In this document: piece by piece, positions 42,563 through 51,494 of the stretch
Layout: the number at the start of each line of letters is the position of its first letter
Position numbering within the stretch: the first letter of the stretch is position 1
NCBI RefSeq assembly: GCF_019710745.1
Contig: NZ_JAHKJW010000003.1
Location: 1-64,000, forward strand
Direction: 5' to 3'
DNA: 64,000 nt
From: Streptomyces beigongshangae
GTDB taxonomy: Bacteria > Actinomycetota > Actinomycetes > Streptomycetales > Streptomycetaceae
The notes under the pieces: generated by a model
The model's database searches: none
Seen by the model: only the letters and a program-made list of their open reading frames with translations
Told to the model about the DNA's origin: nothing
Translations under genes and position numbers: made by a program

Positions 42563-42620
42563 GGTCGGCCGCGCAGTTCCCCGCGCCCCTGGAGATCCGG
42601 GCTGCGCCCGTGATCTCCAG
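42563..42620. terminator. Dispersed repeat half copy followed by a hairpin
   Basis: GGTCGGCCGCGCAGTTCCCC plus GCGCCCCT (42563-42590), with GGTCGGCC for GGCTGGTC, is the repeat-family arm. It is directly followed by a CTGGAGATC...GATCTCCAG inverted repeat (about 42589-42620). It lies downstream of the minus-strand gene ending at 42630. Confidence 0.6.
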
Positions 42621-42629
42621 AGCAGGGCC

Positions 42630-43130
42630 TCAGGCGGACCGGGTCATGATCCGGAGCACTTCGAGCGTGCGGGGCGGGACGTCCGCGTCCTCCCCGTCGC
42701 TCACGGCCATCCGTACGTGTGCGTCCCGGGCCGCCCGTACGGCCTCCGGCCACCCCGGATGGTCGAGGTACGCGGAGACGGGTGCGTCGGGCCCGACCTG
42801 GTGCATGATCCGCAGCACCCGCAGCACCGCGGAGTCGACGAGCGCCGCCTCCTGCGAGTCGCGGAAGATCGTCCCGATGTACTTCTCCGCGGACCAGTTG
42901 TCCAGCCAGGTGTCCTCGACGAGGCGGTAGACGGCGTCGGTCACGTCCCCGTATCCGTCCACCCCCGCGAGCCATATCCCCCGCTGGAACTCGGTGTCGG
43001 AAAGCATGTGCAGCGCGGAGCGCACATTGCTGCGCCAGCGCCACCACGGCATGTCGTTCAGTGGCATGCCGCCCATGGTGGACGAGCGACGGCCGCGACG
43101 GGAAGAGTTCTCCGAACCTTGCACGGTCAC
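42630..43130 (-). CDS. SCO4402-family conserved protein
   Basis: 166 residues from GTG 43130; in-frame ATGs at 43076 and 43067 would shorten it to about 148 or 145. I recognise the family from its core MPWWRWRSNVRSALHMLSDT (about 26-45), GYGDVTDAVYRLVEDTWLDN and GPDAPVSAYLDHPGWPEAVR; it is a Streptomyces family of unknown function, acidic, without membrane helices. It lies between purU and the solute-binding protein gene, divergent from the latter. Confidence 0.75.
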   Translation of the reverse strand: MTVQGSENSSRRGRRSSTMGGMPLNDMPWWRWRSNVRSALHMLSDTEFQRGIWLAGVDGYGDVTDAVYRLVEDTWLDNWSAEKYIGTIFRDSQEAALVDSAVLRVLRIMHQVGPDAPVSAYLDHPGWPEAVRAARDAHVRMAVSDGEDADVPPRTLEVLRIMTRSA

Positions 43131-43247
43131 CGATCGTACGTTCCTGCCGGACCGGTCCGCTCCGCACCCCGCTGTTCACCGTCCTGTCACCACCTGTCGA
43201 CCGAGGGTCGCACCCGCCGTAGGGATGTGACGGAATCGTGCGTATAC

Positions 43248-44546
43248 ATGACCGGCCGGCGACCCACCCGTTCCTTCCTCCCCGCCCTCCGCTCCCCGCT
43301 CACCAGGGCCGGAAGGGTGCTGTCCGCGGGCGCGCTGGCGGCGTGCGTGTCCGCGGCGGCCGGCTGCGGTGTCGTCCCCGGCACCACGGCGGGAGCGCAG
43401 GACGGCACCGTCACCGTCATGACGTGGGCACCGGAGAGGACCAGGACGACCAACAAGCCCGGCATGCCGGCCATGGCGAAGGCGTACGCGCGCTGGGTCA
43501 ACTCCCACGGCGGCATCGACGGCCGCAGGCTGGAGGTCCTCACCTGCAACGACCGCAACGACACGGTGGCCGCCGCGAACTGCGCCCGCCGCGCGGTCGA
43601 GGAGGACGCCGTCGCGGTCGTCGGTTCGTACAGCCAGCACGCCCGCTCGTTCTTCTCCCCGCTGGAGGGGGCCGGCATCCCGTACCTCGGCGGCTACGGC
43701 GTCACGGACGACGAGTTCACCAGCCCGCTCTCCTACCCGGTCAACGGCGGCCAGGCCTCCCTGCTGGCCGGCCTCGGGCGGCAGCTCGGCGGGACCTGCG
43801 GTCCGGTCACGCTCATCCGCCCCGACACGGTCGCCGGCGACGAACTGCCCGTGCTGCTCGACTCCGGCCTGGCGGCGGCGGGCCACGCGGCCTCCGTCGA
43901 CCAGCGGGCCACCGAGGAGGCCACGGAGTACGCGGGGCACGCCCGGCGGGCCCTGGAGCGGTCCTCGGCGGACCCGCGGGCGGAGGGGTGCGTGATCCCC
44001 GCGCTCGGCGACCGCACCGACACCTTCATGGACTCGTTCCGGCGGGCCCGCGAGGACTACCCGACCGTGCACACGGCCTCCGTGCTGGGCAGCGTCGACC
44101 AGTCGATGATCGACGCGACGGGCCGTACGTACGAGGGCGCGTACGTCACCGGCTGGTACCCGGCGTCGGGCGACGAGCGGTGGGAGCCGATGCGCGAGGT
44201 GATCCGGAAGGAGGCATTCGGCGACAACCGGATCGACGCCGCCGACCCCGGGGTGCAGACGACCTGGGTCGCGTACACCGCCCTGACGAAGGCCGTCGAG
44301 TCGCTGGGCGACGGCGAGGTGTCCGCGCGGGCGCTGCGGCGCACGCTGGACGACGGGCTGAGGATCGACACGGGCGGGCTGACGCCGACCCTGAGCTGGA
44401 ACTTCCAGGACCTCCTCACGACGAGCGACTTCCCGCGCCTGGCCAACGCGGACGTGACCTTCCAGGTGGTCCGCGGGGGCCGCCTGGTCAGTGACCGCAG
44501 GGGCTTCGTGAACGTGGCGAAGGTCCTGGAGAACACCACGTCCTGA
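43248..44546 (+). CDS. Branched-chain amino acid-type ABC transporter solute-binding lipoprotein
   Basis: 432 residues from ATG 43248; an in-frame GTG at 43227 is an alternative. Signal peptide (RSFLPALRSPLTRAGRVLSA, then LAACVSAAAGC) with a lipobox-like AAGC ending at about residue 40; the -3 position is Ala, which is weaker than the consensus Leu/Val. Periplasmic-binding fold type I: MPAMAKAYARWVNSHGGIDG, AVVGSYSQHARSFFSPLEGA (about 126-145), GAYVTGWYPASGD. No permease or ATPase genes adjoin, so it is an orphan receptor. It converges on the Gln/Pro-rich membrane protein gene. Confidence 0.82.
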   Translation: MTGRRPTRSFLPALRSPLTRAGRVLSAGALAACVSAAAGCGVVPGTTAGAQDGTVTVMTWAPERTRTTNKPGMPAMAKAYARWVNSHGGIDGRRLEVLTCNDRNDTVAAANCARRAVEEDAVAVVGSYSQHARSFFSPLEGAGIPYLGGYGVTDDEFTSPLSYPVNGGQASLLAGLGRQLGGTCGPVTLIRPDTVAGDELPVLLDSGLAAAGHAASVDQRATEEATEYAGHARRALERSSADPRAEGCVIPALGDRTDTFMDSFRRAREDYPTVHTASVLGSVDQSMIDATGRTYEGAYVTGWYPASGDERWEPMREVIRKEAFGDNRIDAADPGVQTTWVAYTALTKAVESLGDGEVSARALRRTLDDGLRIDTGGLTPTLSWNFQDLLTTSDFPRLANADVTFQVVRGGRLVSDRRGFVNVAKVLENTTS

Positions 44547-44551
44547 CCACG

Positions 44552-46327
44552 TCACAGCTGGCCGGGCTGGCGCTCCGTCAGTCCGTAGGTGTGGGCGATG
44601 GAGTTCCACAGCTTGGCGGCCCTGGCCTTCTGCGTGGTCGCGGTGCCGCTCTCCCGGTTGCCCGCGGCGGTCCGGTCCGTGGAGCGGGCCTGGCCCTTCT
44701 GACAGCCCTTCTTGCCCGCGGCCTGGTCGGCCCAGGCGGCGTAGTGCGTGTCCGCCGCGGCGGACGCCTTCCACGCCCTGTTGAGCGCGGCGGTCAGCTC
44801 CGCGTGGTTGTCGAGCTTGTCGACGGACAGGCCCGCGAGCCGGGTGACCAGGGAGTTGCGCTGTTCGGCGGCGTCGCGCAGGTCGGTGGCCGCCTGGCCG
44901 AGATTGGTGCACCTGCGCACGTCGTCGACGGCCTTGACCACCGAGTCGCGGCTGGCGCCGCTGTCCGCCAGGAGCTTGTCCAGGGCCACGGCCTGGGCCA
45001 CGGCCGGTCCCACCGACGCGGAGCCGGAGGAGCCGTCCGTGGCGGACGCGGTCGCCGCCACCGTCGTGTTCCCGTCGCCCTTGTCCTCGTCCCCACCGCC
45101 GCCACCGCTCAGCAGGGCGCCCGCGCCGATGCCGAGCAGGGCGATGCCCACTCCGACGGCGGCGATGACGGGGACGCGGGAACGGGACCGGCCGCCGCGG
45201 CCGTGGTCGCCGTCCGCCCCGGCCCGGTGTCCGCCGCGGCCGCCCGGCCCCTCGGGGCCCGCCGGGGCACCGGCGCCGCGGGGGGTGCCGGGACCGGACG
45301 GCGTGCCGAAGCCGGCCGCGGTGCCGAACTCCGGTGAGGCGCTTCCCGGGCGTCTCCCCTGCGACCGGGTCCGCGGCCGGTCCGCCCGGGGCTGCTGCCG
45401 CGTGGAGCCCGCGGCGTCGGACCGGAAGAGGTTGTCGAACTCGGCGGGCGGCTGCTGCCGGTCCTCCGGCCCGCCCGCCCCGCCCGGTGCACCCGCTCCG
45501 CCCGGTCCCCCCGGGCGTACCCCGTAGCCGTTCGCGTCCGGCTGTGCGGGCACCGGCGCCATGAACTGCGTCGGCTGGGCGTCGGGGTCCACGGCCGGGG
45601 GCAGGGGTCCCGCGCCGTTCCCGCCCGGCACCGGTCCGGAGCCGTCCCGGGGGACGCGGCCGAGGTAGTGGGTGGACTCGGCGGACGTCGCGCCGGACGG
45701 CGTACCCGCGGCGGGCATCTCGGGCGGCAGCGCGCCCGGGCCGACCGGCGGAAGAAGCTGTGTGGCGCCCTCGTCGGCGGGCGGGGCCGCCGCGACGGGC
45801 GGCAGGAACTGGGTCGCGCCCTCGTCGGCGTGCGCCTGGTGTGCCTGAGGTGCCTGGGGTATCGCGCCGCCGGATCTCTGCTGGGCGCCCCACTGGTCCT
45901 CGGCGCCCTGTGCCCCGTACCGGCCCGAGGGGTCCGTGTACTGCGGGGCCTGGCCCTGTACGCCCTGTCCGCCCTGTCCCTGCGCGGAACCGTCCCAGCC
46001 CTGGGTCTGCGCTCCCGGGCCGCCCGCGCCCTGCGGCGAGGCGCTCCAGCTGGATATCTGCGCGTCCTGGCCCTGGCCCTGACCCTGGCCTTGCCCCTGG
46101 TGCGCACCGCCCCATTCGTCCGCGGGCGCCCAGCCCTGCCCGGCCTCCTGGGAGGTCTGCGGATCGGGCTGCGGACCCCACGGCCGGTCCCATGCCTGGC
46201 CGCCCGCCGGGACCGCGCGGTCGCCGGTCTGGCCCGGCAGGAGGGGCTCGCCGCCGTCGGACGGCAGCACGATGCCTTCGCGCGCGGGTCGCGCCGAGGG
46301 CTCGTCGCCCTGTCCGTTGTGCGTCAC
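44552..46327 (-). CDS. Gln/Pro/Gly-rich single-pass membrane protein, unknown function
   Basis: 591 residues from GTG 46327 with AGGAG upstream. The first 380 residues are low-complexity, with GQGQGQGQ and repeated TQFLPPV/TQLLPPV and TQFMAPV motifs; one membrane helix (about 385-408, VPVIAAVGVGIALLGIGAGA); the extracytoplasmic C-terminal domain (about 435-590) has two Cys (RRCTNLGQAATDL and KKGCQKG) and a helical composition. Cytoplasmic disordered/outside folded topology is typical of some Streptomyces serine/threonine-kinase substrates and septum proteins; no homology could be named. Function unknown. Confidence 0.75.
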   Translation of the reverse strand: MTHNGQGDEPSARPAREGIVLPSDGGEPLLPGQTGDRAVPAGGQAWDRPWGPQPDPQTSQEAGQGWAPADEWGGAHQGQGQGQGQGQDAQISSWSASPQGAGGPGAQTQGWDGSAQGQGGQGVQGQAPQYTDPSGRYGAQGAEDQWGAQQRSGGAIPQAPQAHQAHADEGATQFLPPVAAAPPADEGATQLLPPVGPGALPPEMPAAGTPSGATSAESTHYLGRVPRDGSGPVPGGNGAGPLPPAVDPDAQPTQFMAPVPAQPDANGYGVRPGGPGGAGAPGGAGGPEDRQQPPAEFDNLFRSDAAGSTRQQPRADRPRTRSQGRRPGSASPEFGTAAGFGTPSGPGTPRGAGAPAGPEGPGGRGGHRAGADGDHGRGGRSRSRVPVIAAVGVGIALLGIGAGALLSGGGGGDEDKGDGNTTVAATASATDGSSGSASVGPAVAQAVALDKLLADSGASRDSVVKAVDDVRRCTNLGQAATDLRDAAEQRNSLVTRLAGLSVDKLDNHAELTAALNRAWKASAAADTHYAAWADQAAGKKGCQKGQARSTDRTAAGNRESGTATTQKARAAKLWNSIAHTYGLTERQPGQL

Positions 46328-46655
46328 CGGGACTCCTACGCATGGGGGACCTTCGGAATCGTCGGTTCACGCTACCGGGTCTCCGCAGGCCGGTGCCACG
46401 CAGCACAGGGCATGACTCCCCCCACCGGGGACAGCCGGTGACAAACCGCCCCCAGGAACGCCGTTCGAGCCCTTCTTTCACGTCTTTTTCCACCACGTAC
46501 GCTGTGTTTCCCGCGAGTTCACGCCGTGGACGCCCCGGTTAACGCTCCGGACGCCGGAGGAAATGTCGTCCGGATCACGTCGGGTCCGGGCCACGGGACG
46601 CGAGGTGACCGTCCCGGGGTGACCCGTCCCGGAGTGACCCGGACGACACCGTCGC
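46328..46655. other. Gene-free 330-bp region upstream of the Gln/Pro-rich membrane protein
   Basis: Separates the start of the Gln/Pro-rich membrane protein gene from the end of the Nsd-like regulator gene. A pyrimidine-rich tract with CCTTCTTTCACGTCTTTTTCC (written in two parts: CCCTTCTTTCACGTC, TTTTTCC; about 46470-46492) is on the plus strand. No clear promoter elements. Confidence 0.4.
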
Positions 46656-48041
46656 CTAGGCGGCCGCCTGGAGGTCCATCCGCGCCCCGAACTCCCGGAC
46701 CACGGGCTCGTCCCGGTACGGCTCCAGCCGCTGCTGGAAGTCGTCCAGGTACTCCGCGCCGCGGTTCGACCGCAGCGTGCCGAGCAGTTCCACCGCGCGC
46801 AGGCCCGTGTGGCACGCCTGCTCGACCTCGCGCTGCTGCACCTGCGCGGTGGCCAGCAGCACGTACCCGATCGCGCGCCGCCGGGCCCGCGACTCGGGGT
46901 GCCCGGCGAGGGACTCCTCCGCGCACCGCGCGGCCGCCTCGGACTGCCCCAGGTCCCGGTGGCAGTGCGCCAGTTCGTCGGCGAGGTACGCCTCGTCGAA
47001 GTGCGCGATCCAGCGCGGGTCGTCCCCGGACTCCGGATCGGCCTGCTCCAGCGCCGCCACGGCCCGGCCGGACGCCGCCTGCGCGGAGCGCGCGTCGCCC
47101 ATCAGAGCATGTCCCCGCGCCTCGGCGGCGTGGAACATCGACTCCGCGCGCGGGGTCACGCGCCCGCGCGCCCCCTCCTGCGCCGCCCGCGCCAACTGCG
47201 CGATCTCCCGGGGGTTCCCGAGCTGCGCGGCCAGGTGGCTCATGGACGCGGCCAGCACGTATCCGCCGTACCCCCGGTCGCCCGACGCCTGGGCGAGCCG
47301 CAGCGCCTGGATGTAGTAGCGCTGCGCGAGCCCCGGCTGGCCGGTGTCGATCGCCATGTAGCCGGCGAGCTCCGTCAGCCGTGCGACCGCCGCGAAGAGT
47401 TCGCGCCCCACCGCCTCCCGGTACGAGCCCGCCAGCAGGCCCGAGACGACGCTGTTCAGGTAGTGCACGACGACCGGGCGGACATGCCCGCTGCCGTACT
47501 GGTGGTCGAGGTCGACCAGCGCCTGGGTCATCGCGGTCACCGCCGCCACGTCGGACTGCCCGACGCGCGGCCCGGCCGAGCGCGAGACCTGCGCGTCCGG
47601 CGAGGAGATGAGCCAGTCCCGGCTCGGCTCGACCAGCGCGGAGGCCGCGACGGACGAGCCGGACAGGAAGTCCCGCCGCCCCACGTCGCTGCGCCACAGC
47701 TCGCAGACCTGCTCGATCGCACCGAGGACCGTGGGCGAGAACTGCAGGCCCACGCCGGAGGCGAGGTTCTTGCCGTTCGCCATGCCGATCTCGTCGATCG
47801 TGACGGTCCGGCCCAGCTTGCGGCCGAGCGCCTCGGCGATGATCGCGGGCGCCCGGCCCCGCGGCTGCTGTCCGCGCAGCCAGCGGGCGACGGACGTCTT
47901 GTCGTAGCGCAGGTCGAGACCGTGCTCCGCGCCGCACATGTTGACCCGGCGGGCCAGACCGGCGTTGGAACAGCCCGCTTCCTGGATGAGCGCCTGCAGT
48001 CGTTCGTTCGGCTGCCGCGCGACGAGAGGCCTTGCGGCCAT
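46656..48041 (-). CDS. Nsd-like DNA-binding transcriptional regulator with a helical repeat domain
   Basis: 461 residues. N-terminal helix-turn-helix-like segment (about 10-60) RLQALIQEAGCSNAGLARRV, YDKTSVARWLRGQQPRGRAP; then about 350 residues of TPR-like helical repeats (ALRLAQASGDRGYGGYVLAA, LAHCHRDLGQSEAAARCAEE) ending at QLEPYRDEPVVREFGARMDL. In Streptomyces this architecture is that of the NsdA/NsdB family of regulators of sporulation and antibiotic production. The link of this gene to a phenotype is not known to me. Divergent from the primase-polymerase-like gene at 48373. Confidence 0.85.
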   Translation of the reverse strand: MAARPLVARQPNERLQALIQEAGCSNAGLARRVNMCGAEHGLDLRYDKTSVARWLRGQQPRGRAPAIIAEALGRKLGRTVTIDEIGMANGKNLASGVGLQFSPTVLGAIEQVCELWRSDVGRRDFLSGSSVAASALVEPSRDWLISSPDAQVSRSAGPRVGQSDVAAVTAMTQALVDLDHQYGSGHVRPVVVHYLNSVVSGLLAGSYREAVGRELFAAVARLTELAGYMAIDTGQPGLAQRYYIQALRLAQASGDRGYGGYVLAASMSHLAAQLGNPREIAQLARAAQEGARGRVTPRAESMFHAAEARGHALMGDARSAQAASGRAVAALEQADPESGDDPRWIAHFDEAYLADELAHCHRDLGQSEAAARCAEESLAGHPESRARRRAIGYVLLATAQVQQREVEQACHTGLRAVELLGTLRSNRGAEYLDDFQQRLEPYRDEPVVREFGARMDLQAAA

Positions 48042-48372
48042 TGGCGTACCCCCTGTGGCTGCGGTGCCTGCCCACGCGCACCGATTCGATGAGCCCTCAG
48101 TGACCGGGACCTCCGCCCCCGTGGAGGGGTGAGGGAGATCCGGTCTCGAAGATCAATGCCCCGCGGACATACCGAAGATGCGAGACATGCGAGGATTGCC
48201 GGGTAAAGGCTTCCGCCCGCCCCTCACAGGGCTACCCACCGCCCGCTGCCGCCTCCCGTGCGCGCCCCCGCCCGTGCACCCATGCGCCCCGGGCATGGAA
48301 TCGGTGCTCCTCCCCCGCGCGCGGGGCCCGCGGGAGCCGTAACCATGGGTGGACGCGGGAGTTGAGCTGGGC
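48042..48372. other. Gene-free 330-bp divergent region
   Basis: Between the starts of the Nsd-like regulator and the prim-pol-like gene; both promoters should lie here. A GTAACCATGG-type sequence at about 48339-48348 holds an out-of-frame ATG ahead of the prim-pol start. I could not assign -35/-10 elements. Confidence 0.35.
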
Positions 48373-49032
48373 GTGGAAGAGACGATCGCAGGCACCGAGA
48401 CCGCCCAGCTCCCGAAGCAGCGCGGCGAGTCGTTGCAGGACACCGCCGTGCGCTATGCCGAGGAGCGCCACTGGGACGTGTTCCCCGGCACCTGGCTGAT
48501 CCCCGTCGGCGGTCTGCAGCGCTGCTCGTGCGGTGAGGACGCGTGCGCGGCACCCGGCGCGCATCCGGCGCGCGAGGACTGGGCGACGGTGGCGACGGGC
48601 AGCGCGACCGTCGCCCGCCGGCTGTGGGCGAAGCAGCCCCAGGCGTCGATCCTGCTGCCGACGGGGCTGACGTTCGACGCGATCGACGTCCCCGAGACCG
48701 CGGGGTTCCTCGCGCTCGCGCGGATGAGGCGGATGGAGCTGACGCTCGGGCCGGTCACGTGCACACCGGACCGGCGGATGCAGTTCTTCGTGCTCCCGGG
48801 CGCCGCGTCGAAGGTCCCGGACCTCGTGCGGAAGCTGGGGTGGCCGCTCTCGCTCCTGGACCTGCGGGTGCTCGGGGAGGGCAGGTACGTGGTCGCGCCG
48901 CCCACGCGGTTCGGGGCGCGGGGGGCCGTGCAGTGGGCCTGCCGCCCGACCCCTGCGAACCGGTGGCTGCCGGACGCGGAGGAACTGGTCTCGCCACTGG
49001 CCTACGCCTGCGGACGGGACGCACGCCGCTAG
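48373..49032 (+). CDS. Bifunctional primase/polymerase (prim-pol) N-terminal-domain protein
   Basis: 219 residues from GTG 48373; a GTG at 48349 would add 8. Resembles the N-terminal prim-pol domain found in many Streptomyces chromosomes: ERHWDVFPGTWLIPVGGLQR (about 33-52), a zinc-like Cys pair SCGEDACAAPGAHPARED (about 53-70), PTGLTFDAIDVPETAGFLAL (about 96-115), and AAPGRR-like core residues. Stand-alone, without helicase domain, so a role in primer synthesis or repair is unproven. Not obviously part of an operon. Confidence 0.8.
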   Translation: MEETIAGTETAQLPKQRGESLQDTAVRYAEERHWDVFPGTWLIPVGGLQRCSCGEDACAAPGAHPAREDWATVATGSATVARRLWAKQPQASILLPTGLTFDAIDVPETAGFLALARMRRMELTLGPVTCTPDRRMQFFVLPGAASKVPDLVRKLGWPLSLLDLRVLGEGRYVVAPPTRFGARGAVQWACRPTPANRWLPDAEELVSPLAYACGRDARR

Positions 49033-49095
49033 CGACCCGCGGCGGGCGGGCCGCCGGGGCGGGGCGGCGTCCAGCGGGGTGGGCGGCGAGCTTTT

Positions 49096-49779
49096 TCAGG
49101 GGCTCAGCCGTTCCACCCGCCAGCGTTCGCCCTCGGCCCCGTTCCCGGTTCCCGCCCGTACGTATCTCAGGCGGTCGTGAAGGCGGTTCTCCCGCCCCTG
49201 CCAGAACTCGACCGTCCGGGGCACGACCCGGAACCCGCCCCACCCCGGCGGCACGGGCACCCGCTCCCCCGGGGGATACCGCGCGACCAGCTCCGCGTAC
49301 GCCGCGTCCAGCTCCTCCCGGGAGGAGACCACCGCGGACTGGTCGCTCGCCCACGCCCCGAGCTGCGAACCGTGCGGCCGCGTGCGGAAGTACGCCGCCG
49401 TCTCGTCCCGCCCGATCCGCGCCGCGGTCCCCGTGACGATGACCTGCCGGGCCACCGGATGCCAGGGGAAGAGCAACGAGACGTACGGGTTCTGCGCCAG
49501 CTCACGCGCCTTGCGGGACGCGTAGTTGGTGAAGAAGACGAACCCCCGCTCGTCGTACTGCTTCAGCAGCACCGTGCGCGAACTCGGCCGCCCCCCGGCG
49601 TCCGCCGTGGAGACGACCATGGCGTTCGGTTCGTGCACCGCCCCCCGCGCCGCCACCTGGGTGAACCAGCGCGCGAACTGCTCCATGGGGCGGTCGGCCA
49701 GCTCGGTCTCGTCGATCTCCTTGGCCCGGTACTGCTCGCGCATCGACGCGGGGTCGAGGAGGGGTTCACGGTCGGTCAC
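49096..49779 (-). CDS. pdxH: Pyridoxamine/pyridoxine 5'-phosphate oxidase
   Basis: 227 residues from GTG 49779. FMN enzyme that makes pyridoxal 5'-phosphate. Blocks: [20 protein letters not shown] start ([20 protein letters not shown]), [20 protein letters not shown] (about 54-73), [20 protein letters not shown] (about 84-103; FMN), [11 protein letters not shown], and substrate region [20 protein letters not shown] (about 133-152) with the C-terminal [16 protein letters not shown] and LSP end. Canonical in all motifs, unlike the paralogue at 7679. Divergent from the citrate synthase. Confidence 0.95.
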   Translation of the reverse strand: MTDREPLLDPASMREQYRAKEIDETELADRPMEQFARWFTQVAARGAVHEPNAMVVSTADAGGRPSSRTVLLKQYDERGFVFFTNYASRKARELAQNPYVSLLFPWHPVARQVIVTGTAARIGRDETAAYFRTRPHGSQLGAWASDQSAVVSSREELDAAYAELVARYPPGERVPVPPGWGGFRVVPRTVEFWQGRENRLHDRLRYVRAGTGNGAEGERWRVERLSP

Positions 49780-50108
49780 ATGGTCATCCTGCCGTACGGC
49801 CGGGGCCGGCGGGGACGCCGTGGGACGGTCGGTCGGGCGTGGATTTCCTCACCGCGTGGCACTGAGTGCCGCGTACCCTCCCCAAAGGTGGCACCAAGGG
49901 ATATCGTCCTGCTTCCGGGACGGCGGGGTGACCGCCGGCCGGAACGGGCATGACCGCAGTGACGTACGGACCGCGAGTCCAAGAGGCGACCGCGTAACCG
50001 GACGATCACCCCCCACCGCACGCCGCGTCACTCTCCACCCACTACTCGTCCCGCACCTCCCGCACCTTCCGCACACCATTCGTCGCACACATCACGAGGA
50101 GCCGCCTG
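49780..50108. other. Gene-free 330-bp divergent region between pdxH and citrate synthase
   Basis: Contains the inverted repeat GGCACTGAGTGCC at 49858-49870 and a CCTTTGG-like stretch. AGGAGCCGCCTG before 50109 provides the ribosome site of the citrate synthase. No sigma-70 promoter could be fixed. Confidence 0.4.
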
Positions 50109-51209
50109 ATGTCCGACTTCGTACCCGGACTCGAGGGAATCGTCGCTTTCGAGACGGAGATCGCCGAACCGGACAAGGAGGGTGGCGCCCTCCGGTACCG
50201 GGGCGTCGACATCGAGGATCTGGTCGGCCACGTCTCCTTCGGCAACGTCTGGGGACTGCTCGTCGACGGAGCCTTCAACCCCGGCCTGCCGCCCGCCGAG
50301 CCGTTCCCGATCCCCGTCCACTCCGGCGACATCCGCGTGGACGTCCAGTCCGCGCTCGCCATGCTCGCGCCCGTCTGGGGCCTCAAACCGCTCCTCGACA
50401 TCGACGAGCACCAGGCCCGCGCGGACCTGGCCCGCGCCGCCGTCATGGCCCTCTCGTACGTCGCCCAGTCCGCCCGCGGCCAGGGCCTGCCGATGGTTCC
50501 GCAGCGGGAGATCGACAAGGCGCGGTCCGTCGTCGAGCGCTTCATGATCCGCTGGCGCGGTGAGCCGGACCCCAAGCACGTGGCGGCGGTCGACGCCTAC
50601 TGGACCAGCGCGGCCGAGCACGGCATGAACGCGTCCACGTTCACCGCCCGGGTCATCGCGTCCACCGGCGCGGACGTGGCGGCGGCCCTGTCCGGCGCCG
50701 TCGGCGCCATGTCCGGCCCGCTGCACGGCGGCGCCCCCTCGCGGGTCCTCGGCATGATCGAGGAGATCGAACGCACCGGCGACGCCGAGGCGTTCGTCAA
50801 GCGGGCCCTCGACAAGGGCGAGCGGCTGATGGGCTTCGGCCACCGGGTGTACCGCGCCGAGGACCCGCGCGCGCGGGTGCTCCGCCGCACCGCCCGCGAG
50901 CTCGGGGCCCCGCGCTTCGAGATCGCCGAGGCCCTGGAGAAGGCGGCCCTCGCGGAGCTGCACGCCCGGCGCCCGGACCGGGTCCTGGCGACGAACGTGG
51001 AGTTCTGGGCCGCCATCGTCCTCGACTTCGCCGAGGTCCCGGCCCACATGTTCACCTCGATGTTCACCTGCGCCCGCACCGCGGGCTGGTCGGCGCACAT
51101 CCTGGAGCAGAAGCGCACCGGCCGCCTCGTACGGCCCTCGGCGCGCTACGTCGGCCCCGGCACCCGCGACCCGCGTGAGATCGAGGGGTACGGGGACATC
51201 GCCGGCTGA
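50109..51209 (+). CDS. citA: Citrate synthase (short, CitA-type)
   Basis: 366 residues. Condenses acetyl-CoA and oxaloacetate into citrate. Catalytic residues seen: His in SGPLHGGAPSRV (about 203-214), His in GFGHRVYRAEDPRARV (about 243-258) and Asp in VEFWAAIVLDF (about 297-307). Other landmarks: start MSDFVPGLEGIVAFETEIAE, GALRYRGVDIEDLVGHVSFG. This is the short two-domain bacterial type II-like form found as the second citrate synthase in Streptomyces, next to pdxH; the symbol is from memory. Strong terminator follows at 51233. Confidence 0.88.
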   Translation: MSDFVPGLEGIVAFETEIAEPDKEGGALRYRGVDIEDLVGHVSFGNVWGLLVDGAFNPGLPPAEPFPIPVHSGDIRVDVQSALAMLAPVWGLKPLLDIDEHQARADLARAAVMALSYVAQSARGQGLPMVPQREIDKARSVVERFMIRWRGEPDPKHVAAVDAYWTSAAEHGMNASTFTARVIASTGADVAAALSGAVGAMSGPLHGGAPSRVLGMIEEIERTGDAEAFVKRALDKGERLMGFGHRVYRAEDPRARVLRRTARELGAPRFEIAEALEKAALAELHARRPDRVLATNVEFWAAIVLDFAEVPAHMFTSMFTCARTAGWSAHILEQKRTGRLVRPSARYVGPGTRDPREIEGYGDIAG

Positions 51210-51232
51210 CCCGACAGGACGTGAGGCACACG

Positions 51233-51281
51233 GGACATCTGTGCGGCGGCGCCCCCGGGGGGTGCCGCCGCACAGGTGTCC
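51233..51281 (+). terminator. Strong hairpin terminator after citrate synthase
   Basis: GGACATCTGTGCGGCGGC and its near-perfect reverse complement GCCGCCGCACAGGTGTCC (arms about 21 bp) flank CCCCCGGGGGG-type loop DNA. Only 23 bp after the citrate synthase stop codon. No T-tract follows, which is normal for Streptomyces. Confidence 0.9.
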
Positions 51282-51309
51282 GGGAGGGCGGGAGGGCGGG
51301 AACGCAGAC

Positions 51310-51374
51310 GACCCGCGTGCTCTGGTCCCCTCCGAGGAGGGAGCCGGCCGGACTCACCGGCGAGCACGCGGGTC
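51310..51374. ncRNA. Candidate structured RNA: 13-bp long-range stem with internal hairpin
   Basis: GACCCGCGTGCTC at 51310-51322 pairs perfectly with GAGCACGCGGGTC at 51362-51374; the enclosed part contains CCCTCC/GGAGGG (51328-51340) as a second stem. On the minus strand this lies about 80 nt downstream of the 12-codon ORF at 51456-51494, so it could end that transcript. No known Rfam family recognised. Confidence 0.4.
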
Positions 51375-51455
51375 GGGTGACTGCTCGGGATTGGGCCGGC
51401 CGCACGCTCGTCTCACGCGCTGGTCCGGCACCGCACTGTGCGTGGTGACGGGCCG

Positions 51456-51494
51456 CTAGCCCGCAGCCACCTCGCTGGTCCGGGTTTCAGACAT
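51456..51494 (-). CDS. 12-residue ORF with a perfect Shine-Dalgarno sequence
   Basis: ATG (51494) to TAG (51456) encodes MSETRTSEVAAG. Upstream, GAAAGGAGGTGATC (plus-strand 51501-51514) is complementary over 13-14 bases to the 3' end of 16S rRNA, the strongest ribosome site in the window, at 6 bp from the ATG. A sigma-70 promoter (TTGAGT-N17-TATGGT) lies ahead. The minimal length, strong expression signals and downstream stem suggest a leader peptide, small regulatory transcript or peptide; no downstream gene exists on the strand. Coding status not proven. Confidence 0.45.
   Translation of the reverse strand: MSETRTSEVAAG

Noticed and set aside
43176..46496. 1106-codon minus-strand frame
   Set aside because: It covers the solute-binding protein antisense and the Gln/Pro-rich membrane gene in another frame. 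Composition is random, with no domain.
49856..49872. TGGCAC...TGC resembling a sigma-54 promoter
   Set aside because: Streptomyces has no sigma-54, and the spacing to the GC element is wrong. The symmetric repeat explains the pattern better.
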